Shown: piece after piece, positions 33,371-38,502 of the stretch
How the letters are laid out: the number at the start of each line of letters is the position of its first letter
How positions within the stretch are numbered: the stretch's first letter is position 1
Assembly: GCF_015351025.1 (NCBI RefSeq)
Contig: NZ_JADKRV010000012.1
Location: 35,783 to 74,284 of the forward strand
Direction: 5' to 3'
DNA: 38,502 nt
Origin: Curtobacterium sp. VKM Ac-1376
GTDB taxonomy: Bacteria > Actinomycetota > Actinomycetes > Actinomycetales > Microbacteriaceae
Translations under genes and position numbers: made by a program
Notes under the pieces: model-generated
Databases searched by the model: none
The model's input: only the letters and a program-made list of their open reading frames with translations
Told to the model about the DNA's origin: nothing

Positions 33371-34456
33371 ATGTCCCTCGCGCTCCGTCCGACCGGCACC
33401 GCCGGCAACGTCTACGCCAACGGCAAGCTCCACAGCTCCGTCCCGTGGCTGCTGCTCGTCGGCAGCTGGGTCGCCCTCGTCCTGGTCTTCGCCCTGCTCA
33501 ACGCCGGTGGGGCCGTCAAGGACTTCAACGTCGTCGCCGCGATATTCCTCGGCACGGTCCTGTTCGACGTCCTCATCGTGGTCATCTCGCGGATCGTCGA
33601 GGGTGGCCGCCAGGCGGTCGACCGGCTGATCACCTCGCTCGTCGTCACCGCGTTCGTCATCGCGCTCCTGCCGCTGGTGTCGCTGCTCTGGACGGTCGTC
33701 GCCAAGGGCTTCGCCCGCTTCGACGCGAACTTCTTCTCGTACTCGATGCGCGGGGTCATCTCCGAGGGCGGCGGCGCGCTCCACGCCCTCATCGGCACGC
33801 TCGAGATCACGCTGTTCGCGGCGATCATCTCGGTGCCGATCGGCCTGCTCACCTCGATCTACCTGGTCGAGTACGGTCGCGGCGCGCTGGCGAAGGGCAT
33901 CACGTTCTTCGTCGACGTCATGACGGGCATCCCGTCGATCGTCGCCGGTCTGTTCGCCTACTCGCTCTTCGCCCTGTTCCTCGGCCCGGGCGCCCGCTTC
34001 GGTCTGGTCGGCTCCGTCGCCCTGTCGGTGCTGATGATCCCGATCGTCGTGCGCTCCACCGAAGAGGTGCTGAAGATCGTGCCGATGGAACTGCGCGAGG
34101 CCTCGTACGCCCTCGGCGTGCCGAAGTACCTCACCATCCTCAAGATCGTGCTGCCCACCAGCCTCGCCGGCATCACCACCGGCGTCATGCTCTCGATCGC
34201 CCGCGTCATCGGTGAGACCGCTCCGCTGCTCGTCACGGCCGGCTTCACCGCGAGCATGAACTACGACCTGTTCAAGAACCCGATGATGACGCTGCCGGTG
34301 TACGCGTACACCCAGTACTCGCAGCAGGGCGCCAACCCGGTGCCGTTCGTCGACCGGGCGTGGACCGCGGCCCTCGTGCTCATCCTGATCGTGATGCTGC
34401 TCAACCTGCTCGCCCGGTTCGTCACCCGTCTCTTCGCCCCCAAGCTCAGCCGCTGA
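33371..34456 (+). CDS. pstA: Phosphate ABC transporter permease PstA
   Basis: This 361-aa second permease is longer than usual because of an N-terminal extension with two or three additional hydrophobic segments (about 20-85). The core has the membrane helices and the loop [20 protein letters not shown] (about 240-259). ATG 33371 follows GAGAGG. It forms the pore with PstC and is coupled to PstB downstream. Confidence 0.94.
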   Translation: MSLALRPTGTAGNVYANGKLHSSVPWLLLVGSWVALVLVFALLNAGGAVKDFNVVAAIFLGTVLFDVLIVVISRIVEGGRQAVDRLITSLVVTAFVIALLPLVSLLWTVVAKGFARFDANFFSYSMRGVISEGGGALHALIGTLEITLFAAIISVPIGLLTSIYLVEYGRGALAKGITFFVDVMTGIPSIVAGLFAYSLFALFLGPGARFGLVGSVALSVLMIPIVVRSTEEVLKIVPMELREASYALGVPKYLTILKIVLPTSLAGITTGVMLSIARVIGETAPLLVTAGFTASMNYDLFKNPMMTLPVYAYTQYSQQGANPVPFVDRAWTAALVLILIVMLLNLLARFVTRLFAPKLSR

Positions 34457-34505
34457 CCGTCCGCCTCCGCGGACTCAGCGACACCACCCACCCAGAAGGA
34501 TCAAC

Positions 34506-35285
34506 GTGTCCAAGCGCATCGAGGTCGACGGCCTCAACGTCTACTACTCGAAGTTCAAGGCGGTCGAGGGTGTCGACATCACCATCGAGCCCCGCACCGT
34601 CACCGCCTTCATCGGTCCGTCCGGCTGTGGCAAGTCCACCTTCCTCCGCACCCTGAACCGCATGCACGAGGTCATCCCCGGCGCATGGGTCGAGGGCTCG
34701 GTCAAGATCGACGGCGACGACCTCTACGGCGCCGGTGTCGACCCCGTGCTCGTCCGCCGTCAGGTCGGCATGGTCTTCCAGCGTCCGAACCCGTTCCCCA
34801 CGATGTCCATCAAGGACAACGTGCTCGCGGGCGTGAAGCTCAACAACAAGCGCGTCTCCCGCTCCGAGGCCGACGACATCGTCGAGCGCTCACTGCAGGG
34901 TGCGAACCTGTGGAACGAGGTCAAGGACCGCCTCGACAAGCCCGGCATGGGCCTGTCCGGTGGCCAGCAGCAGCGCCTGTGCATCGCCCGCGCGATCGCG
35001 GTCGAGCCGGACGTGCTCCTGATGGACGAACCCTGCTCGGCGCTCGACCCGATCTCGACCCTGGCCATCGAGGACCTGATCGAGGAGCTCAAGAAGGAGT
35101 TCACGATCGTGATCGTGACCCACAACATGCAGCAGGCCTCGCGCGTCAGCGACAAGACGGCGTTCTTCAACATCGCCGGCACCGGCGCTCCCGGCAAGCT
35201 CATCGAGTTCAACGACACCGCGACGATCTTCTCGAACCCGTCGGTCCAGGCCACCGAGGACTACGTCTCGGGTCGCTTCGGTTGA
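34506..35285 (+). CDS. pstB: Phosphate ABC transporter ATPase PstB
   Basis: This 259-aa ATPase drives phosphate import. Walker [10 protein letters not shown] is at about 38-46, the Q-loop in [10 protein letters not shown], the signature LSGGQQQR at about 156, Walker [13 protein letters not shown] and the switch His in [11 protein letters not shown] 34506 follows AGAAGGA by six bases. It ends the pst operon, and phoU is not downstream but next to senX3. Confidence 0.97.
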   Translation: MSKRIEVDGLNVYYSKFKAVEGVDITIEPRTVTAFIGPSGCGKSTFLRTLNRMHEVIPGAWVEGSVKIDGDDLYGAGVDPVLVRRQVGMVFQRPNPFPTMSIKDNVLAGVKLNNKRVSRSEADDIVERSLQGANLWNEVKDRLDKPGMGLSGGQQQRLCIARAIAVEPDVLLMDEPCSALDPISTLAIEDLIEELKKEFTIVIVTHNMQQASRVSDKTAFFNIAGTGAPGKLIEFNDTATIFSNPSVQATEDYVSGRFG

Positions 35286-35319
35286 TCAGCGTCCGTCCGT
35301 CGCGCTGACGGACGACCGG

Positions 35320-35360
35320 GAGGCCCGGTGCACGTCCGCCACGGACGCGCACCGGGCCTC
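35320..35360. terminator. Bidirectional terminator between pstB and rskA
   Basis: Arms GAGGCCCGGTGC (35320-35331) and its complement (35349-35360) form a 12-bp stem enclosing a second small stem (GTCCG/CGGAC). It sits between convergent pstB and rskA. The outer arm sequence nearly equals that of the terminator at 1-31. Confidence 0.82.
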
Positions 35361-35386
35361 TTCGGTTGCGCTGGGACGCCGGAGCA

Positions 35387-36265
35387 TCAAGCCGAGGTGG
35401 TGGGGACCGCCATGATCGGCGCCGTGGTCGGCTGCTCCGAGCCGCCCTCGGGCTCGACCGTCATGCCGATCGTCGCGCCCTGGGACATCGCGCCCTCGAG
35501 CACGGCGGCGTGCACGCCGTCCGTCGCACCGTCGACCAGGCCGGCCGACTCGATCGCGCCGCCCTGCTCCTCGGAGCCGATGTACCAGAGCTCGTAGGTC
35601 TTGCCCTTCGGTGGCTGCTCGACCCCGTCGAGGATCACCGCGGACTTGCCGAGGTCGTCCGACCACACGACCGTGGCCGTGCCGCCGCCCTCCACTTCGG
35701 TGGTGCTGCGCTGGAAGTCCGACGCGGCGTAGATGCGGTCCAGACCGCTCGAGGCCTGCGTGGTGCCCGGGCCGGAGCCGTCCGACGGGTCCAAGATCGT
35801 GCCGACGCCGAGTCCGACGCCGAGGAACACCACGGCGACGGCAGCAGCCGACAGCAGCGCTGCCGGACGCTGGAACCAGCGGCGGCGAGCCTCGGCGGAT
35901 GCACGACCACCGGCAGTGGGGCGATCGGCGATCGAGGCGACCGGTGCGGCGGACGCGGGGCGGGCCTCCTGGGCGGGGGTGGTCCGGGTGACCGCTGTCT
36001 CATCGACCATGGAGCCGGCGAGCGGTGCGGCCTGGGGGGTGGTGGCGATCTGGGCCAGCAGTGACGCCTTGAGCGACGCGGGGGGCTCGATGGGTTCGAC
36101 GGCGTAGGCGAGCTGCAGCGCGGTCTCGCGCAGCGAGTCGTTCTCGGCCTGCAGCTCGGGAGACGTCCGGAGGGCGTCCTCGAGGAGCGCGCGCTCGTCG
36201 CCGGACAGCGCGTCGAGTGCGTGGGAACCCGTCAACAGGGCGGGGTCGTCGTGGCGTTCGGTCAT
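35387..36265 (-). CDS. rskA: Anti-sigma-K factor RskA
   Basis: The 292-aa protein holds SigK inactive at the membrane. The N-terminal anti-sigma helices (about 1-75, beginning HDDPALLTGSHALDALSGDE) are followed by a linker, one membrane helix (about 132-155) and the RskA-type outer domain (about 165-292, with GKTYELWYIGSEEQGG and GATIGMTVEPEGGSEQPTT). Its ATG overlaps the sigK stop (ATGA). Regulated proteolysis of the outer domain is the family mechanism. Confidence 0.92.
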   Translation of the reverse strand: MTERHDDPALLTGSHALDALSGDERALLEDALRTSPELQAENDSLRETALQLAYAVEPIEPPASLKASLLAQIATTPQAAPLAGSMVDETAVTRTTPAQEARPASAAPVASIADRPTAGGRASAEARRRWFQRPAALLSAAAVAVVFLGVGLGVGTILDPSDGSGPGTTQASSGLDRIYAASDFQRSTTEVEGGGTATVVWSDDLGKSAVILDGVEQPPKGKTYELWYIGSEEQGGAIESAGLVDGATDGVHAAVLEGAMSQGATIGMTVEPEGGSEQPTTAPIMAVPTTSA

Positions 36266-36861
36266 GAGGTCACCCCCATCTCGTCTCGGAGTCGGATCAT
36301 CCCGTCACGGAGACGGGTCTTGACGGTGCCGACGGGGACACCGAGGTGTTCGGCCATCTCGCTGTGCGAGTAGCCGCCGTAGTACGCGAGCTGCACGGCC
36401 TGCCGCTGGAACTCGGTGAGCTTCGCCAGGGCACGGCCGACACGCTCGTGCTCGATCCGGATCTCGACGGACTCGGAGACCTCGTCGAACCCGGCCTCGA
36501 GGTCGCGGATCCCGATCTTGGTGTCACGGTCGTGCGAGGACTGCGAGGCCCGGACCCGGTCGACCGCCCGGCGGTGGGCCATCGTGAGGATCCAGCTGGC
36601 GGCCGTCCCACGCTTCCGGTCGAAGCGGGTGGCCTGCTGCCAGACCTCCAGGAAGATCTCCTGCGTGACCTCTTCCGACTGTGCGCGGTCCCGGAGGAGG
36701 CGCGTCACGAGACCGAGGACCCGGCCGGAGAGAGCGTCGTACAGGTCGGCGAAGGCGGCCTGGTCGCCGGAGGCGACCCGGACGAGGAGGTCGTCCGGCG
36801 ATGCCTGAGCTGGCTCTGACGAGCTCCAGCCTTCGGTGTCGCTATCCACGAGGGCAAGCAT
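36262..36861 (-). CDS. sigK: ECF sigma factor SigK
   Basis: The 199-aa sigma factor has a region 2 (about 27-100: FADLYDALSGRVLGLVTRLL, TQEIFLEVWQQATRF, SWILTMAHRRAVDRVR) and a region 4 (about 140-195: LAYYGGYSHSEMAEHLGVPV). ATG 36861 follows AGGAGGGA, an excellent ribosome site, while the longer frame has none. It forms an operon with rskA, and the pair is probably autoregulated. Its targets cannot be read from the window. Confidence 0.93.
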   Translation of the reverse strand: MLALVDSDTEGWSSSEPAQASPDDLLVRVASGDQAAFADLYDALSGRVLGLVTRLLRDRAQSEEVTQEIFLEVWQQATRFDRKRGTAASWILTMAHRRAVDRVRASQSSHDRDTKIGIRDLEAGFDEVSESVEIRIEHERVGRALAKLTEFQRQAVQLAYYGGYSHSEMAEHLGVPVGTVKTRLRDGMIRLRDEMGVTS

Positions 36862-36943
36862 GGCAGGTTTCCCTCCTCTCGGTTCCGGTCGTGCTCCGGC
36901 GGGGAGCACGAAGCCTCCGCCAGGGCGGTCGAGACGAGGGGCC

Positions 36944-37030
36944 GGCGTGACCCACAGGGAATTGACCGGCGGTGCCGGTCCGGGTCACGCCGGGCCTCTC
37001 GCTGCGTGACGGTCATCAAGTCCGTCACGC
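36944..37030. promoter_or_regulatory. Series of GCGTGAC inverted repeats upstream of sigK
   Basis: Two inverted repeats share the same half-site. The first has arms GGCGTGACCC (36944-36953) and GGGTCACGCC (36982-36991) around an inner GACCGGC/GCCGGTC stem (36964-36980). The second has arms GCGTGACGG (37004-37012) and CCGTCACGC (37022-37030). All four halves contain GCGTGAC or its complement. They lie 83-169 nt upstream of sigK and could be operators, a folded leader or a terminator pair. Confidence 0.55.
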
Positions 37031-37086
37031 TGATGATTCGGCGCGGTGCCCGGGGTGGATTGGGTCGGATGTGGGGATTGCTCGTC

Positions 37087-37165
37087 CGGGCTGCTGTTGC
37101 CTGCGCGCGGGCTGCTGTTGTCTGCGCGCCCGGCGCCGGTTCTGGCGCGCCCGGGGCCGGTTCTG
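37087..37165 (+). repeat. Tandem 21-bp repeats in the sigK-ncRNA intergenic region
   Basis: Two copies of CGGGCTGCTGTTG(C/T)CTGCGCG (37087-37107, 37108-37128, differing at one position) are followed by a diverged pair CCCGGCGCCGGTTCTGGCGCG and CCCGGGGCCGGTTCTG (37129-37149, 37150-37165). The period is 21 bp throughout. No gene is present in 36862-37208. Confidence 0.8.
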
Positions 37166-37208
37166 TCCACCAAGAGTGAACAGGGTCGAGGGATCAGCCA
37201 GCGTCTCG

Positions 37209-37214
37209 TAGACT
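37209..37214 (+). promoter_or_regulatory. -10 element of the candidate ncRNA
   Basis: TAGACT, the same hexamer as at gpmA and 6866, ends eight bases before the terminal stem at 37223. There is no clear -35. Confidence 0.45.
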
Positions 37215-37222
37215 GGATCTCG

Positions 37223-37308
37223 CCGGGCCGCAGCAAGCCCCGGGCTCCAAAATTCGCCGCTTCGAGCGGCCTCGCGCCGAGAGGCGCTTCTGCGGCCCGG
37301 TCTTTTCA
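37223..37308 (+). ncRNA. Candidate branched structured RNA with terminator-like tail
   Basis: Perfect 11-bp arms CCGGGCCGCAG (37223-37233) and CTGCGGCCCGG (37290-37300) close a junction of three hairpins: AGCC/GGCT (37236-37246), GCCGCT-TCG-AGCGGC (37256-37270) and GCGCC-GAGA-GGCGC (37274-37287, GNRA loop). TCTTTTCAT follows the closing stem at 37301. A -10 TAGACT is just upstream. No rightward gene lies to its left for it to terminate, so an independent small RNA is favoured. Alternatively, read on the other strand, the middle hairpin plus GAATTTT could terminate the 209-aa gene. I recognise no known family. Confidence 0.55.
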
Positions 37309-37357
37309 TGCCCGGATGCGGTCTGGAGGCGGGGCGTGCGTCCGCCCCGCCGCTCAC

Positions 37358-37987
37358 TCAGTCCAGGCTGTCGCGGCGCCAGAGCGCCGCCGCCTCGGTC
37401 AGGTCGGCCGCCAGTTCCGTCAGGCGGAGCGCCCGGGTCGTCAACTCGCTCGCCCGCTCCGACGCGATCAGGTCGGACTCGTCCGCCACCGCGGTCGCCC
37501 CGGCCGCCGTCAGCCGGCAGAACGAGGCACCGCGATCGAGCGCCACCGCGAGGTCGCCCGTGTAGAGGCCGTGCAGGATGCGGTCGGCGAGCGTCAGGAT
37601 CTCCGCCGGACCCGTCGGTTCCTCGGCACCGGCGACGGCCTGGTCGATCGTGCCGATGGCAGCCGTGCCCCGTTCGAACAGGTACGCGATCTCCTCCGGG
37701 TTCTGCCGGATGACGATGCGGACGAGGTAGACGCGCCACAGGGCACCCGGCAGGGTGTGTGCCCCCACCCGTGCCCACAGCTCGGCGATGGCGTCGATGC
37801 CGTGCACGTCCGTGTAGGTCACGAGCCGGTCGACCACCGCGGGGTCCGGGTCCTGCCGCACGCGGTGCAGCAGGGCGTTGGCGGTCTCGTGCGCGACACG
37901 GTTCACGAGCGCCGGGTCCTCACCGCCCTTGATGGCGGCGAACTCGGCGTCGGTGAAGTGGACGGGACGGTGGTGATCGCGGGGCAC
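37358..37987 (-). CDS. Conserved actinobacterial protein of unknown function
   Basis: This 209-aa soluble, helical protein (VPRDHHRPVHFTDAEFAAIK at the start) resembles conserved Microbacteriaceae proteins sometimes labelled RNA polymerase beta subunit; it has no polymerase motifs, so I do not use that name. GTG 37987 is supported by a minus-strand -10 TACACT six bases upstream. Repeated helical pairs suggest an alpha-solenoid-like fold. The function is unknown. Confidence 0.8.
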   Translation of the reverse strand: MPRDHHRPVHFTDAEFAAIKGGEDPALVNRVAHETANALLHRVRQDPDPAVVDRLVTYTDVHGIDAIAELWARVGAHTLPGALWRVYLVRIVIRQNPEEIAYLFERGTAAIGTIDQAVAGAEEPTGPAEILTLADRILHGLYTGDLAVALDRGASFCRLTAAGATAVADESDLIASERASELTTRALRLTELAADLTEAAALWRRDSLD

Positions 37988-37993
37988 CGCGTC

Positions 37994-37999
37994 AGTGTA
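37994..37999 (-). promoter_or_regulatory. -10 element of the 209-aa gene (leaderless)
   Basis: On the minus strand this reads TACACT, six bases before GTG 37987, identical to the senX3 arrangement. Confidence 0.6.
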
Positions 38000-38113
38000 G
38001 GCACGACCGGTGACACGCCCGTGCTCCGTTCGCCCAGAACGCAACTGTTGCGCAACGCGTACCGTGGTCCGGCAGGGAGGCGCCCCTCCCGGACGCGAAG
38101 GAGAGGATCTTCC

Positions 38114-38275
38114 ATGAACGCCCTGCTCATCATCCTGGCTGTGATCGCAGTCATCCTGCTGTTCGTCGGCGGGTTCGCCGCGAGCCTGAAGTTCCTGCTC
38201 TACGTGGGCATCGTGCTGCTGATCATCGCGGTCATCGTGTGGCTGCTGCGCACGCTCACCGGACGTCGGGGCTGA
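38114..38275 (+). CDS. 53-aa two-helix membrane peptide
   Basis: The frame from ATG 38114 encodes MNALLIILAVIAVILLFVGG and 33 more residues: two membrane helices with a short turn (GGFAASLKF) and a basic tail RTLTGRRG. GGAGAGGAT gives a good ribosome site. The upstream region contains small palindromes (GCAACTGTTGC, TTGCGCAA) that may be operator sites. Such short two-helix proteins are common in this group; the role is unknown. Confidence 0.75.
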   Translation: MNALLIILAVIAVILLFVGGFAASLKFLLYVGIVLLIIAVIVWLLRTLTGRRG

Positions 38276-38298
38276 CCCGCTCCCACGGTTCCGTCCTG

Positions 38299-38335
38299 GA
38301 GGCCCTCACCCGCTAGCCTTGCGGGTGAGGGCCTC
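38299..38335. terminator. Hairpin spanning the tRNA-Lys 5' end
   Basis: Arms GAGGCCCTCACCCGC (38299-38313) and its perfect complement (38321-38335) have a 7-nt loop. The last seven bases of the right arm are the tRNA acceptor 5' strand. A -10-like TAGCCT is in the loop (38314-38319). It probably terminates the 53-aa gene; a transcript from the tRNA promoter would start inside the right arm and so escape the hairpin. Confidence 0.7.
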
Positions 38336-38401
38336 TAGCTCAGTTGGTAGAGCACCGGACTTTTAATCCGAGGGTCGTGGGTTCGAGCCCCACGGGGCCC
38401 A
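38329..38401 (+). tRNA. tRNA-Lys (anticodon UUU)
   Basis: The 73-nt tRNA has acceptor strands GGGCCTC and GGGGCCC (one U-G pair), D-arm GCTC-AGTTGGTA-GAGC, anticodon loop CTTTTAA with TTT anticodon, and T-arm GTGGG-TTCGAGC-CCCAC with discriminator A. The CCA end is not encoded (CAC follows). Its 3' half is duplicated downstream. Confidence 0.97.
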
Positions 38402-38502
38402 CACCTTCCTGAACGCCGGCTTTTCATCCGAGGGTCGTGGGTTCGAGCCCCACGGGGCCCACACCTTCCTGAACGCCGGCTTTTCATCCGAGGGTCGTGG
38501 GT
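38360..38502 (+). repeat. Tandem 60-nt repeats made of the tRNA-Lys 3' half plus an 18-nt spacer
   Basis: From 38360 the sequence repeats with an exact 60-nt period to the window edge. Each unit holds the tRNA from the anticodon loop to the discriminator A (42 nt) followed by the 18-nt spacer CACCTTCCTGAACGCCGG. Unit 2 (38420-38479) differs from the tRNA copy at one base in this stretch: TTTTAA becomes TTTTCA at 38425. Unit 3 (from 38480) is identical to unit 2 as far as it is visible (22 nt), and the spacers are identical. The repeats lack the D-arm and acceptor 5' strand, so they are not complete tRNAs. How many units follow is not visible. Confidence 0.95.

Noticed and set aside
37358..37987. 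209-aa gene as an RNA polymerase beta subunit
   Set aside because: A label sometimes seen on such proteins, but the length and sequence have no polymerase motifs.
38402..38502. Repeat units after tRNA-Lys as additional tRNA genes
   Set aside because: They lack the acceptor 5' strand, D-arm and 5' anticodon stem, so they cannot form full tRNAs.
38360..38502. tRNA-derived array as a CRISPR array
   Set aside because: Spacers are identical, not unique, so it does not have the repeat-spacer logic of CRISPR.

Overview
The window is high-GC (roughly 70% by eye) actinobacterial chromosome. Mycothiol synthase, the gpm/senX3/regX3 neighbourhood, the glnR-mshD pair, the ppk-mutT1 pair and Actinobacteria-type Pho boxes (11-bp GTTCACC repeats) all point to Actinobacteria. 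The general protein style and small genome-like spacing fit Microbacteriaceae (Curtobacterium or a relative), but the family assignment is inference, not a search result.

Layout. (1) 1-7200, phosphate sensing and housekeeping: regX3 and senX3 (-), phoU (+), a P-loop kinase (+), gpmA (-), a class I methyltransferase (+), then a leftward operon of a 38-aa membrane peptide, a nitrobindin-like barrel protein and ygfZ, preceded by a 97-aa membrane protein. (2) 7287-8803: glnR and mshD, partly overlapping. (3) 8852-19740, a type VII secretion-like block: a transmembrane Ser/Thr kinase (+) meets, across a palindromic terminator, a leftward operon of a coiled-coil lipoprotein, a membrane-anchored periplasmic-binding-like protein and an FHA-FtsK ATPase (EssC/EccC type). 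A small membrane protein with a leaderless leader ORF diverges from it. (4) 20362-27443, a toxin module: a WXG100-like protein, a 1806-aa RHS/YD-repeat toxin with a WXG-like N-terminus and a possible ADP-ribosyltransferase-like tip, then a lower-GC tail of small overlapping ORFs that are probably immunity genes. (5) 27652-35285, phosphate storage and uptake: ppk1, mutT1-like hydrolase, pstS-pstC-pstA-pstB. (6) 35387-38502: rskA and sigK (-), an intergenic stretch holding a candidate structured RNA, a conserved 209-aa protein (-), a 53-aa membrane peptide (+), and tRNA-Lys(UUU), whose 3' half is repeated in tandem with an exact 60-nt period up to the window edge.

How it fits together. SenX3-RegX3, PhoU, PstSCAB and Ppk1 make one phosphate regulon; the sequence shows 11-bp-periodic Pho boxes before pstS and phoU and a weaker one before ppk1. 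The WXG100 and RHS proteins are plausible cargo of the neighbouring FtsK-type secretion ATPase, and the FHA domain on that ATPase could read phosphothreonines made by the adjacent kinase. The most unusual items are the tandem tRNA-Lys 3'-half array at the right edge, the branched RNA at 37223-37308, the reduced type VII-like operon, and the toxin/immunity tail. At least six genes appear to start directly at a transcription start (-10 hexamer TANNNT six or seven bases before the start codon).
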